A stretch of DNA of 64,000 nucleotides from Sciurus carolinensis (Eukaryota > Chordata > Mammalia > Rodentia > Sciuridae), in contig NC_062218.1 of assembly GCF_902686445.1 (NCBI RefSeq), forward strand, positions 137,317,607-137,381,606, in the 5' to 3' direction. Shown here one piece after another: positions 12,745-23,699 of this stretch. Every line of letters begins with the position of its first letter. Position 1 is the stretch's first letter. The position numbers were made by a program, and so were the translations under genes. The notes below the pieces were generated by a model that was not told where the DNA came from, did not search any database, and was given only the letters and a program-made list of their open reading frames with translations.

Positions 12745-12889
12745 CTGGGGCTGGAGTTATGTCTCAGTCATAGAGTACTTGCCTGGTATGTGCGTGTGTA
12801 TAGGCCCTGGGTTCAATAGATACTCAGCAGCACATGTAAATAAATAAAAGATCCTTTGACAACTAAAAGAAAAATATTAAAAAAAAAAA
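12745..12889 (+). mobile_element. tailed ID SINE
   Basis: The core carries a small insertion (gtgcgtgtgtata) in its anticodon region; the tail reads agatcctttgacaacta. Confidence 0.85.
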
Positions 12890-12892
12890 CCA

Positions 12893-13000
12893 GGGTCAAA
12901 TAAATATTTGAACACCCATGATCATAGCAGTTTGTTTACAATAGCCAAAAGATGGAAACAACTCTATTGATGGGTGAATGGAATTTACTTAATGTAAACC
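12893..13000 (+). mobile_element. L1 fragment
   Basis: Short late-ORF2 stretch: catgatcatagcagtttgtttacaatagccaaaagatggaaacaac and gatgggtgaatgg. Confidence 0.6.
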
Positions 13001-13007
13001 ATCATTG

Positions 13008-13308
13008 CTTGTAATCCCAGCAATTCAGAGGCTGAGACAAGAAGATCTCAAGTTCAAGGCCAGCTTCAGTAATTTAGCAAGAGCCTCAGCAACTTTAGAC
13101 TCTGTCTAAATAAAAAAGGACAGGAATATATGTATATGGGTTCAATCTCCAATACAAAAAAAAAAAATAAATTTTATGTTACACACATTTACCATAATGA
13201 CACTGTATTTCCAGCTACTTGAGTGACTGAAGCAAGAGAATCCTTGAGTCCAAGAGTTCAAGGCCAGACTGGTCAACATAGCAAGACCCCATGTCAAGAA
13301 GTAAAGAA
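13008..13308 (+). mobile_element. B1-dID followed by a B1 monomer
   Basis: 13,008-13,170 is a dimer with a shortened ID half. 13,196-13,308 is a diverged lone B1. Confidence 0.75.
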
Positions 13309-14044
13309 GTTACCCTTTTTTAAGGTTGACCTTAATGTTCCTTCCTGTACCTCCCTTTTTTTCCTAACTAGGGAAGACAGAGTGACACCAAGGACAGTAT
13401 TAACCATAATTTAAGAATTCTGTCTCCATCTGTTTGTCTGTGTTATTAAGCACTGAGCAAATGGACCCTAGTGCCTAACCCAAAGTGTCCAGCCTACCTT
13501 AAAAGATCATTATGGCAGGGCTGCTGACTTGTCTGTGCCTTCCTTCTCTTAGAAGGCCTCCCCAACCTTAGATAAACTAGCAGAAAATACTTCCACATCC
13601 ATTTATGTTCCAGCTTCATACCCTACCTACCCTGTTTAACCTTGGTGCTGCTTTCAATATTTAAAATACCACCAGTCCCATCTTAATGATTTGTCCTTCT
13701 CAGAATAAAAAGTAAGTAACATCAGTCACAGAGAGTACTTATCCTGCTATAAATAGTTTTCTGGATCATCAAACTTATAGCTCAAGAGGCTATTCTGGGA
13801 TATTTAAATAAATGAAGTCAGAAAAAAAAAATGTGAGAATTCTGAAGAATTTAAAGTAGCAAGTTTCCAAGAATCACAATTGTGAAGTAATAAGAGTTCC
13901 CAGAATATTTAATGTTGGAGGCATCAAGATTGGAATACAAGTTCTTTTCACTCAACAGAGTGTATTGAGTATTTTAGAAGGGAGAAAGTTGGTAGGTGCT
14001 TTTCTCCAATATAATGATTAAATTCTATGCACTGAAGATTTTGG

Positions 14045-14261
14045 GTTTTTTTTTGTTTTTGTTTTTGGTACCTAGGGTTGAACCCAGAGGTGAACCACTG
14101 AAGCACATCCCCAGCCCTTTCTATGTTTTATTTTGAGATAGGGTTTTGCTAAGTTGCTTAGGGCCTCTCTAAGTTGCTGAGACTGGCTTTGAACTTGTGA
14201 TCCTCCTGTCTCAGCCACCTGAGCTGCTGGGATTACAAGTATGTGCCACTGTGCCCAGCTA
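14045..14261 (-). mobile_element. B1-dID SINE
   Basis: Complete reversed dimer with a (T)nG tail, just left of an (AT) microsatellite. Confidence 0.92.
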
Positions 14262-14268
14262 AGGTGTT

Positions 14269-14273
<5 letters not shown>

Positions 14274-14312
<39 letters not shown>
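14274..14312. repeat. (AT)n microsatellite
   Basis: About 19 uninterrupted AT units merging into a T run, between two reversed SINEs. Confidence 0.95.
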
Positions 14313-14320
<8 letters not shown>

Positions 14321-14429
14321 TTTAAGTTGTTGATGGACCTTTATTTATTTACATAGGATGCTGAGAATTGAACCCAGTGCCTCACACATACTAGGCACGT
14401 GCTCTACCACTGAACCACAACGCCAGCCA
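14313..14429 (-). mobile_element. tailed ID SINE
   Basis: Reversed copy with the gttgttgatggacctttattt tail. Its left duplication is aaggtgttcatttta near 14,263. Confidence 0.9.
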
Positions 14430-14445
14430 AAGATGTTCATTTTTA

Positions 14446-14542
14446 TGTTAATTCTTTTTTTTTTTTGTGGTACTGAGGATCAAACTCAGGGCCTTATGCT
14501 TATGAGGCAAGCACTCTACCAGCTGAGCTATCTCCTCAGCCC
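14446..14542 (-). mobile_element. young ID SINE with target-site duplication
   Basis: GAGATAGCTCAG-type copy, reversed, flanked by AAGATGTTCATTTTTA at 14,430-14,445 and 14,543-14,558. Confidence 0.93.
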
Positions 14543-14934
14543 AAGATGTTCATTTTTAAACAGAGTTCATATACTGCACACCAAAAGACAAACGGTTCTC
14601 AATCAGTTGAGAACTTAGAATCCTCCCTGCCAAGTGTCCATCTGAATTTTATCCTACACGCCCAAGGAGCTTCTATAATTGTTTGCTTCTCAGAGAAGCT
14701 ACCTACCCACATAAGGCTGCCTTTCTGGATTCTGATCACTCAGTGAGTACCCTGGTGCCCATTAACAAAGCAACACTCCTTTCTTAAACGCTAAAACTCC
14801 AATAACACAATAATATAGTTACCATGTCTCTAGTTCCTACCATATATGCCAGATATGTGCTTGGTAATTTTGTTTGGTTGTGGTTTTGGGGTTTTTGTGT
14901 TGTTTTGTGGGTATTTTTGTTGTTCATTTGTTTG

Positions 14935-15382
14935 TTGAACCTAGGGACACTCTAACACTGAGCTACCACCCCCAGCTATTTTTTTTTTTTTTCATTGTAG
15001 AAGGACACAATACCTTTATTTTATTTATTTATTTTGATGTGCTGCTCAAGATTGAGCCTAATGCCTCACAAATGCAAGGCAAGTACAATACCACTGAGGT
15101 ACCCAGCTCCCTTTTTTTTTAGAAAGGTTTTTTTAATATAGTTTTTTGGTTGTCAATGGATCTTTTATTTTATTTTTTTATATATGGTGCTGAGTATCGA
15201 ACCCAGGGCCTCACACATGCCAGGCAAACGCTCTACCACTGAGCCACAACTTCAGCCCCTCTTTTTTATCTTATTTTGAGACAGGGTCTCAAGAAGTTGC
15301 CAAGGTAGCCTTAAACTTTGCAATCCTCCTGCCTCACCCTGCTAAGTCACTAGGATTACAGGCATGCCCCACCATTCCTGGC
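14935..15382 (-). mobile_element. cluster of reversed ID and B1 elements
   Basis: 14,935-14,978 is an ID-half fragment, 14,979-15,112 and 15,135-15,258 are tailed IDs, and 15,260-15,382 is a B1 half. The outer fragments may be one B1-dID into which the IDs were inserted. Confidence 0.8.
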
Positions 15383-15409
15383 TCTGTGGTCACTGATTTT
15401 GATACTATA

Positions 15410-15525
15410 ATATATTTCATCTTTATAGCAAACCCATCATATGATGTTATTTTCCCATGTGATATTTGGGAAAATCAAAACCTGATAAGATTAACTTGTT
15501 CCAGGTCACACAGCTTTTTCAATTC
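15410..15525 (-). mobile_element. MIR SINE fragment
   Basis: Core landmarks tatgatgttattttcccatg and aacttgttccaggtcacacagc, between two SINE clusters. Confidence 0.55.
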
Positions 15526-15531
15526 CAACTT

Positions 15532-15744
15532 TTTTTTGGGGGGAGGGGGTATTGGGGATTGAATCCTGAGTTGCTTAATGACTGAACCACATCCCCAGCC
15601 CTTTCTGTTTTTTGTTTTTAAACAGGGTATCACTAAGTTACTTAGGGCCTCACTAAATTGCTAAGACTGGTTTCGAACTTGTGATCCTCCTGCCTCAGTT
15701 TCCTGAGTCACTGGGAGTATGGGTGTGCGCCACCACACCAGCCT
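15532..15744 (-). mobile_element. B1-dID SINE
   Basis: Reversed dimer with a G-rich tail, missing part of the ID core. Confidence 0.9.
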
Positions 15745-15745
15745 C

Positions 15746-16982
15746 TCTTCTTTTATAAAGACTACTATAGCAGTTGGCTTCTAATTCCAAATTGGCTGAT
15801 CTCTTAAGGTCTTTACCCCACTTTATCAAACTGTCTGCTTCCATAACAGCACTATGATCTCACCCAAGGTTCTTCCCCAAAGCTCCATTCTTTTGCCCTT
15901 ATTCAGGCTGACTCACTTAGGCATATGGTATGCAGTATCAGTAGCAGCGCCAGCCCTTTCCCTCATCATCCTTAAAATGCTAGGTGAACTTTGCACAGTT
16001 TTCTCTAGGACACACAATCGGATAAAATCAAACTGAACTTCTTCATCTAGGCCCCTTGATCACCAATAATTTTCGTGGCATGATTCACTGTCTTCACATC
16101 CACTGGGCTCCACCCTCTCAACCAGCCCCAGACTGGGCCTTCTTCCACCTCCAGCAGCTGACATTCCAGCTCCTCCCCCAAGTTCAGCCTGTTGGTCTGG
16201 TCAGCTGATGGCAGAAAAGTGACTCCCTGCTCAACCCAACTCTGCTCTGGTCTGTCCTGTTTCTGAGTGTGGAGGCCCCCAGGGAGGCCTTCTGCCAAAG
16301 CAGCAGCTGCCATTTCATTCCTGCAACTTACAAAACTTTCCAAACCATTTTTCATTTTAACTGTCAGATTCATCAGAACTCTGTATATCCTATGCTGGTT
16401 TCCCTTCATCTGGAATATAGTTCATTTATTCTGGACAGAATACTTGTTGCTTCTTCCTCTTAAGACTCAAAGACAGTGATTTTAAGGTCCTGTCACCCCC
16501 GGTAATTGATTTTTTAGGTTTTCTTATAAAAGAGCAATCCAGAGAGTAATATTTGTGATTTGATTAAGGATTAGTGTTACAATGAATAGCTGAAGTTCAA
16601 ATGGCACTCTGTCCCTACATTACTTCACAACCAAAGGATCATTTCTTTTCTTGTTGACATGTAGTTAATGTTCAAGTGTAATATGAGTTCAAAATCTAAA
16701 TATATCACAGATGATTACTGTTTGTCACTTGAACACCAGCAGTGCAAACCCTAACTCAGAAGAGGGTGACTTACAACATTTTCTCTGGGGAATAGCACAG
16801 GAACCCAATACTTGTGACTAAAGACAGTAGCAGTGACAGCAATTAAGGAGATGACTTGAGCTCACTGGAGGCCTGCGGAGTCTCTTCTGCACAATACAAA
16901 GGCCAAGCCTAGGAAAGGTGATATGGCATCATCCAGAAAAAGCTTCCAGTGCAGAAATATTGTCAAACAAAAAAACATAATG
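15746..16982. other. 1.2 kb intergenic stretch without recognised repeats
   Basis: The longest SINE-free stretch of the left intergenic region. It includes a moderately GC-rich part (16,080-16,330) open on the minus strand for 120 codons (16,047-16,409) with no recognisable domain. It may be an old LTR or a conserved noncoding element; I cannot decide. Confidence 0.4.
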
Positions 16983-17345
16983 GGGCTGGGGTTGTGGCCC
17001 AGTGGTAGAGTGCTTGCCTAGCACATGTGAGGCACTGGTTCAATCCTCAGTACCACATAAAAATAAATAAAAGTATTGTGTTCATCTACAACTAAAAATT
17101 TACAAATAATAAAATTTCATGGTTTTGTTTTTGTTTTTGTTTTCATTTTTTGTACCAGAGATTGAACCCAGGGGAACTTACTGCAGAGCCAAGTCCCCGG
17201 TACTCTCTTGTATTTTATTTAGAGACAGGATCTTGCTTCGTTGCTTAGGGCCTCTCTAAATTGCTGAGACTGGCTTTGAACTCATGATTCTCCTACCTCA
17301 GGCTCCCTAACCGGTGGGATTACAGGTGAGCACCACCGCAACTGG
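16983..17345. mobile_element. tailed ID (+) next to B1-dID (-)
   Basis: 16,983-17,113 is a plus tailed ID; 17,123-17,345 is a complete reversed dimer. Confidence 0.9.
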
Positions 17346-17361
17346 TGAATTTCACATTCTT

Positions 17362-17650
17362 GAGCCAGCTCAGTGGCACATGCCAGTAATCCCAATGACT
17401 CTAGAGGGCAAAGCAGGAGGATCACAAGTTCGAGGGCAGCCTCAGCAATTTAGGGAGGCACTAAGCCACTTAGAACTTGTCTCAAAATCTAAAATGGGAA
17501 GGACTAGGGAAATATTTGAGTGATAAATCAAGCCCCTGGTTCAATCCCTAGTACCATTTTTTTTTTTTTTTTTGGAGATACAACTCAGTGGTAAAGCTAG
17601 CCCCTGGATTCAATCCCCAGTACCACAAAAACAAACAAACAAACAAAACC
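17362..17650 (+). mobile_element. B1-dID followed by a second dID half
   Basis: The dimer ends at about 17,556 in tagtacc, then a T run and a second ID half to 17,650 with a (CAAA)n tail. Confidence 0.82.
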
Positions 17651-17990
17651 CCAGAACTTTGTATTCTTGAAATGTTTTGGGGAAAAAATGAGCTACTCAT
17701 CAGAGTAGAGAATGTGATTAAGTATTTTTCTTTAAAACTGGATCACTGCTCCTTTAGGAATAGTCTGTTAAATATGGATCTATTTTTATGCCTTTTCACC
17801 AAAGGCAAAAGTTTATTTTTTTAAAAAGAGCAGTGACCCTGAAAATTCTGACAAATTACCCTCACTGGGTTCAGCAACTTAAATCAGTAAGCATAACTTG
17901 GAATATCAGAATATTGTTTCTTATTCCAATAGCATTTAGCATACATTATAAATAGCCCAGAAGGAGTTATGCATTGATCTTTGGCATATT

Positions 17991-17992
<2 letters not shown>

Positions 17993-18027
<35 letters not shown>

Positions 18028-18040
18028 TTGTGTGCGTGTA
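17993..18040. repeat. (TA)n(TG)n microsatellite
   Basis: tatata followed by about 12 TG units and an imperfect GTGCGTG end. Confidence 0.9.
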
Positions 18041-18051
18041 TTTTTTTGTTG

Positions 18052-18240
18052 TTGTTGTTGTTGTTTTGGTACTGGGGATTGAACCCAGAGATGCTTTACC
18101 ACTGAGTTACATCCCCAACCCTTTTCATCTTTTATTTTGAGGCATAGTCTTATTTAAGTTGCTGAGGCTGGCTTCAAACATGCGATCCTGCCTCAGCCTC
18201 CTGAGTGGCTGGATTGACAGCTGTGCAACACTGCTCCCAG
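18052..18240 (-). mobile_element. B1-dID SINE
   Basis: Reversed dimer whose tail is (TTG)n, adjoining the TG microsatellite. Confidence 0.9.
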
Positions 18241-18587
18241 TGTGGCATATCTAAGTTATCCCGAAATGGGATGAGGTCCAGAGGCCAAAGAGGTCCCACC
18301 TGCACTAAAAGATCTCTTCCAGTGGTTTAGAATGGTACCTGAAATGTTTCTATTGGAGCTTCTCTCTACAGGTATTAATTAGGGCTTCAACTCTCAAAGT
18401 AAAATACCTTCCAAAGTTGGGGGACATGGTGACAATCTGACATCTCCAAGGAAATGAAGATAAAGTATATTTACATAATTTAGAGGCAGTTCATGAATGA
18501 AATTGAGATAAAATCACAAGCACAAGAAGGAGGGCTCTAGTGGAAAGGGGAGAGAGGATGTAAATCAACCTTAACCACTGGACGCAA

Positions 18588-18755
18588 AGGTGGGATCACA
18601 CATGTAATCCCAGGATCACAATAGATCACTATTTCAAGCCCAACCACAACAATTTAGTAAGACCCTGTCTCAAAATAAAAAGTAGAAAAGACTGAGGATG
18701 TAGCTCAGTGGTGAAGCACACCTAAATTCAATCCCCAGTACAAAAAAAAACCCAA
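18588..18755 (+). mobile_element. B1-dID SINE, diverged
   Basis: The B1 half has lost about 30 bases; the ID half is readable to ccccagtaca. Confidence 0.78.
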
Positions 18756-19274
18756 TTTTACCATTTGCTGAAGGGGCTGATTGTGCTATCTTCAATACAG
18801 TTAGTTGAGGCTTGTTTTGGGGAATGAGCATTGGAAACCATTTAATATCAATAACAGAACAAAGAATTGAAAAATTTCGTGGCAGCATACTAAATTATTC
18901 TGGTAATCCTACAATCGAATAAATCAGAATTTTCTATTTTAATTCAAAACCACCAGGAAAAGATAAGATGTAACCAAAAACTGGATAAAACTCTCAGTAT
19001 CATTGCCTGATTTCAAAAGAAAAAAAGATACCTGACCCAACCATCCTTTCCTCCAGATGCATCATTACTCTTCATTTGTTTGGGTTTGGTTTGGTCAGGT
19101 CTTAGCTCAGTGTTCATGCAGTAGCTGTAAAGGAACTTTGAATAGGAAGTTACAAAAAAATTGCAAAGAAACTATGAATTTAAAGTTGCAAGTCCAGTTG
19201 TGGATGTGTGACATGCAGGCACATGTAATAAAGGAAGAGACAATGCCTGTGAGCCTGACCTGGATGGAGTAAGG

Positions 19275-19418
19275 AAAAAATTAACAGGATTGGAAAAAGG
19301 GGGAAAGATTAGGAAAAGAAAGAAGGAGAAGGAGAAGAAAAGAAGAACAGGAGGAGGAAAAAGAGGAGGGGGAAAGGGAGGGGAGGGGAGGAAGGGGAGG
19401 GAAGGGGAGGGAGAGGTC
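19275..19418. repeat. polypurine tract (G/A only, nearly)
   Basis: About 145 bases almost free of pyrimidines, with GGAGAAGG and (GGGGA)n sub-repeats such as gggaggggaggggagg. Potential triplex-forming DNA. Confidence 0.9.
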
Positions 19419-19419
19419 T

Positions 19420-19617
19420 AGCCAGTCCTGAATGGTAGCTCCCTGTAATCTCAGTGGGAAGATCGTGAATTCAAACGCAGCCTCAGCAATTTAAGGAGGT
19501 CCTAAGCAACTTAGTGAGCCTGTCCCTAAATAAAATACAAAAAAGGTCTGGGGATGTGGCTCAGTTGTTAAGCGCCTCTGTGTTCAATCCTCAGTGCAAA
19601 AAAAAAAAAAAAAAAAG
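19420..19617 (+). mobile_element. B1-dID SINE
   Basis: Dimer starting directly at the end of the purine tract, with an 18-A tail. Confidence 0.88.
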
Positions 19618-19936
19618 ACGACCTGACTGGTTTCAAAAAGTTGCTCTTTGTGCTTCTACTGGCAATTAGAATTCTAAAACCTCAAGTCTTGAACTTCTGG
19701 GATGTTATTCCCTGAAACAGGCCACTCTTGTCCTTGTACAGGTGGGCACCTTAGCAGCATGCCTATTCCTGGGATCATACTGCAAAAGTAGAAGGAAATG
19801 GAGGTGCAGCCTCAGCTCAAGGGGACTCAAGGGGAATGGTCTAAGAGGGGAAAGAGTGAAAAACATCACGTTGAAAGGGAAAATACAGGGGAAAGGCAGG
19901 GGTCCTCTCTTTTTGTGGACTTTATTTTATTTGCTG

Positions 19937-19940
<4 letters not shown>

Positions 19941-20019
<79 letters not shown>
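19941..20019. repeat. (CT)n(CA)n compound microsatellite
   Basis: About 20 CT units switch directly to about 20 CA units. Open frames through it are artefacts of the repeat. Confidence 0.97.
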
Positions 20020-20020
<1 letters not shown>

Positions 20021-20467
20021 CACTAAGCATTTGCTTTCAGGTTCCTTGGATTTGTGTCTTTCTCTAGGATTTTCAGTGGAAGTTTTTAAAGCATGTAACA
20101 CGTTTTCACTATATTTGAGAGTTGCTGGTACTTGTGAAGCAAGACTGGCCTCCCCACCCACTCCATGAGGATTACTTCTCTTGCCTAAAGGTGTGGTTGC
20201 TGGCAGCAGAGACATCCTGTCAGAACCACAAGAGAAAACACAGTGTAATGAAGCAACGATCATTAGAACTATGATCCAAGTCAAGAAACAAACCAGTGTA
20301 TGAGAATATAATATGTGATACATGTCATTTCAAATTAGTACAAGAGAGAGGTGATGTTGAAACATTACCACTGGGAAAAAGTGTTTAGATCCCCACCTCA
20401 AGCAAGAATATATTTCTGATAAATCAAATATTTAATGACTTACAAATTATATTTCAAAAATATAGCC

Positions 20468-20557
20468 ATGGGTTGGGGATATGGTTCAGTGGTAGAGTAC
20501 TTGCCTAATAGGTGTGAGACTCAGGTTCTGGGTTTTATAAAAAAAAAAAAAAAAAAT
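20468..20557 (+). mobile_element. ID SINE
   Basis: Core ends abnormally (aggttctgggttttataaa), then an A tail. Confidence 0.8.
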
Positions 20558-20694
20558 TACCAGAAAGTAAAAGTGTGTGTGTTTGTGTACATATATATGT
20601 GCTTATGTGAAATATACACATTTTGGTTGTAAGCTCAATCACACATGTGAACTTTTTAAATCATAACACCAATAGACAAAAATAGTGAAAGAGG

Positions 20695-20920
20695 TGAGCA
20701 TGCTAATGCATGCTCATAATCCCAGTAGCTCAGGAGCCTGAGGCAGAAGCATCACAAGTTCAAAGTTAATCTCAGCAATTTAGTGAGGTTGTAAGCAATC
20801 TAGTGAGACCCTGTCTCAAAATAAAAAATAAAAAAGGGCTGGGGCTGTGGCTTAGTGGTTAAGTACCCCTCGTTGAATTAAGGTTGAATCCTGGTACAAA
20901 AAAAAAAAAAAAAAAAAAAG
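20695..20920 (+). mobile_element. B1-dID SINE
   Basis: Complete dimer with a small insertion in the ID half (cgttgaattaagg). Confidence 0.88.
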
Positions 20921-21153
20921 GAAAAGAGAAAAATGAATATAAAAAGATGATAAATATAATGAAGTGCAATAAAAAACACTTAGGAAAAACTATTCAAAAT
21001 TTGGAGTTGGACTAAAAATTACTGCTTACCTTTCAATATCATACTAAAACATTGCCTAACAACCCAACCTAATGATCATAAGATTCTCTAGGAAAATAAA
21101 AGCTTTTTGACTTGTCATTTTCTATCAATTAGGACATAGCAATCTAATTTCAG

Positions 21154-21157
<4 letters not shown>

Positions 21158-21187
<30 letters not shown>
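21158..21187. repeat. poly(T) tract
   Basis: About 29 T with no recognisable SINE or L1 body attached on either side. Confidence 0.85.
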
Positions 21188-21195
<8 letters not shown>

Positions 21196-21628
21196 CTCTT
21201 GAATTGTCCTTTGGATCAGCTTTATTATCCTGCTGGTTCCCTTTTGAATGAGTTAAATAAATTATGGACATATCCTCCCTATATGTTTGTATGTTTTTAA
21301 CTTTTTAAAAATTATGTTTTATTTTCAAAAAGTTAAGCATAGATTTACCATATGAGCTAGCAATTCTACTCCTAGGTATATGCTCAAAGGAATTGAAAGC
21401 AAAGACTATGGATATTTGTATATTATTGTTAATAGCAGCATCATTTACAATAACCAAATGATAAAAAAAAAAGTGTCCATTAACAGATGCATAGATTTTA
21501 AAAAATAGTATGCATGTATGATAGACTATTATTCAGCCATGAAAAGAAATGAAATTCTGATAAATAATACAAGATGAATAAACCTTGAAAAACATTCTGA
21601 GTAAAACAAGACACAAAACACCAATATT

Positions 21629-21723
21629 GGGCTGGGGAGATAGCTCAGTTGGTAGAGTGCTTGCCTTGTAAGCACTAAGACCCTGGGTTCGATCCCCAGC
21701 ACCAAAAAAAAAAAAAAAAAAAA
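21629..21723 (+). mobile_element. young ID SINE with target-site duplication
   Basis: Inserted in an old L1, between AAAACACCAATATT at 21,615-21,628 and 21,724-21,737. Pure A tail. Confidence 0.94.
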
Positions 21724-21859
21724 AAAACACCAATATTACATGATTCTTTGTTTGAATGATTCTGCTTTTATGAAGTACATAGAATAAGCAAATTTACAGA
21801 GACAGAATGTAGAATAGAAGTTACCAGGGTCTGGGGAAAAGTGTACACTTAAAGGATTG

Positions 21860-22040
21860 TTTTGTTTTTCAATACTGGGATTGAATCGGTGCGTTAACAC
21901 TGAGTTACATTCCGAGATCTTTTTTATTTTTTGTTTTGAAACAGGATCTCACTAACTTGCCCAGGCTGGCCTCAAACTTGCAATGCTTTTGCCTTCACCT
22001 TCTAAATCTCTGGGATTGTAGATGAGTGCCACTGCACCCT
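21860..22040 (-). mobile_element. B1-dID SINE
   Basis: Diverged reversed dimer inside the old L1. Confidence 0.85.
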
Positions 22041-22056
22041 CCCGAAGTTATTTTTA

Positions 22057-22378
22057 TTTATTTATTTAGGCACCAGGAATTGAACTCAGGAGCACTTAAC
22101 CCCCGTATCCCCAGCCCGTTTTTTATATTTTATTTAGAGATAAGATCTCAATGAGTTACTTAGGGCCTTGATAAATTGCTGAGGCTGACTTTGAACTCCC
22201 AATCTTCCTGCCTCAGCCTCCTGAGTAGCTGGGATTACAGGCTTGCACCACTGCATCTGTTTTTTGTTTTTTTTGTTTTTTTTTGTTTTCCCCTGGTACT
22301 GGGGATTGAACCCAGGGCCTTGTGCTTGTGAGGCAAACACTCTACCAACTGAGCTATATCCCCAGCCCTGCACCTGGT
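22057..22378 (-). mobile_element. B1-dID interrupted by a younger ID
   Basis: The dimer runs 22,057-22,259 and finishes in gcacctgg at 22,370. A GATATAGCTCAGTTGG-type ID at 22,260-22,368 is inserted, with ctgcatctg / ctgcacctg as duplication. Confidence 0.85.
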
Positions 22379-22384
22379 TTTGAA

Positions 22385-22572
22385 GTGTTTTTGTTGTTGT
22401 TGTTGTTGTTGCTGTTTGTTTTTTTTTCTTAATTTTTCGTTATACAAGGATATAATACCTTTATATATATTTACATATTTCTTTTTAGTTGTCCATGGAC
22501 CTTTTTATTTTATTTACTTATTTATATGAGAATCGAACTCAGTGCCTCACACATGCTAGGCAAACGTAGCCC
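22385..22572 (-). mobile_element. tailed ID remnants
   Basis: A (GTT)n/T-rich tail and atacaaggatataataccttt, then a second tailed ID at 22,478-22,572. The core of the first copy appears lost. Confidence 0.7.
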
Positions 22573-22749
22573 TGAAGTTATTTTCAATGAAGACAGAGTA
22601 TCTGTGTAGAATGATGAAAAGTTCCTTGAAATGGGTAATGGTTATGGTTATACAACATAGTTAATTGTTAATTTAATGAGATTAAATGGTATACTTTTAA
22701 ATGGTTGAAATTATATGTACATTTTATCCCAATAAAGAAATTTATACTT

Positions 22750-22884
22750 GGGGCTGGGGTTGTGGCTCAGTGGTAGAGCGCTTGCCTGGCATACATAGAT
22801 TTGATTCTTAGCATCACACATAAATAACTAAATTAAATAAAGATCCATTGACAAATAAAATAAATATTTTTTTTTTAAAAAAGA
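22750..22884 (+). mobile_element. tailed ID SINE
   Basis: Core shortened near the B box (atagatttgattctt), with tail agatccattgacaa. Confidence 0.85.
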
Positions 22885-22889
22885 GAATG

Positions 22890-23285
22890 TCTTTTAAAAA
22901 CAAGAAATTTATTCTTAGACCACTAGGGAAGAAATAATTTTAATGTACATGACATAAAAAAGGCAATATTCTTAATATTTACACAGTTGTTACAAATCAA
23001 TTTCTAAAAATGAACCAAAGATGAGAAGACAAAGTTCAGTAAAGAATAAATACCAATGGCAAATAAATATGAAATGTTCAACTTCACTAGGAATTTTTTA
23101 AAATGCTAACAAAAGCAAAGATATTCAGTTTTACCACACTACATTGGATAAGATTAAAACAAAGTTTTAAACAAATTGTATCTACCACTGGCAAAGGTGG
23201 AAGGAGCATTATGATCTGGTTGAGTATTTGTAGAGAGCATTCTGGGGAAAATGCACACTCTGACAATTAGGAAAAAAAAAGAGGA
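22890..23285 (+). mobile_element. old L1M ORF2 fragment
   Basis: Contains gttacaaatcaatttctaaaaatgaac, aaatatgaaatgttcaacttcactagg and, after a degraded stretch, ccactggcaaaggtgg. Frames are lost. Confidence 0.6.
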
Positions 23286-23288
23286 ACC

Positions 23289-23455
23289 AGCCCTGTTGAG
23301 GTGGCACCACATTATAATCCCAGCACCTCAGGAGGCTAAGGCTGATGAATGGCAAGGCAAGCCCGGGTAACTTAGTGAGAGGCTGTCTCAAAATGAAAAG
23401 GGATGGGGATGCACCTGAGTGGTAGAGGACCCCTGGGTTCCATCCTCAGTAACAC
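23289..23455 (+). mobile_element. B1-dID SINE
   Basis: The B1 half is shortened at its middle; the ID half ends in a (CA)n tail. Confidence 0.82.
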
Positions 23456-23469
23456 ACACACATCTACAA

Positions 23470-23690
23470 CCTGCAACCTGGCTCCACCACATATTGCCTG
23501 AGTGACTTTAGGCAAATGGTTTACTAGTATATAACACTGAATTTTGTCACCTGAAAAATTAGGCAAATTGTTTAATTGCCTATGAGCCTCGGTTTCCTCA
23601 CCTGAAAAATAGGGTGATAATTAAATAAAATAGTTCATATAAAATGCTCAGTACAGTGTCTGACAAATATTTGTCAAGTGGTAGTGGTTT
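23470..23690 (+). mobile_element. MIR SINE with an internal partial duplication
   Basis: Forward MIR: gagtgactttaggcaaatgg, gcctcggtttcctcacctgaaaaatagg and gctcagtacagtgtctgac. The phrase cacctgaaaaat followed by a related tail occurs twice (about 23,550 and 23,600), so part of the core is duplicated. Confidence 0.7.
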
Positions 23691-23699
23691 TTCTAATAG

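Larger units (their letters stand above)
21295..22735 (+). mobile_element. old L1 (L1ME-like) 3' end split by five SINEs
   Basis: Begins with catatgagctagcaattctactcctaggtatat, continues through agcagcatcatttacaata and attcagccatgaaaagaaatg. It resumes at about 21,738-21,860 and ends at 22,573-22,735 with gatgatgaaaagttccttgaaatggg and tttaaatggttgaaa. The SINEs between were inserted later. Confidence 0.7.

Noticed and set aside
16047..16409. 120-codon minus-strand frame in the intergenic region
   Set aside because: No promoter, no splice partners and no recognisable family. Noted only as part of an unassigned stretch.
19742..20323. Frames of 89-114 codons through the CT/CA repeat
   Set aside because: They read Leu-Ser, Thr-His or Cys-Val dipeptide runs encoded by the microsatellite.
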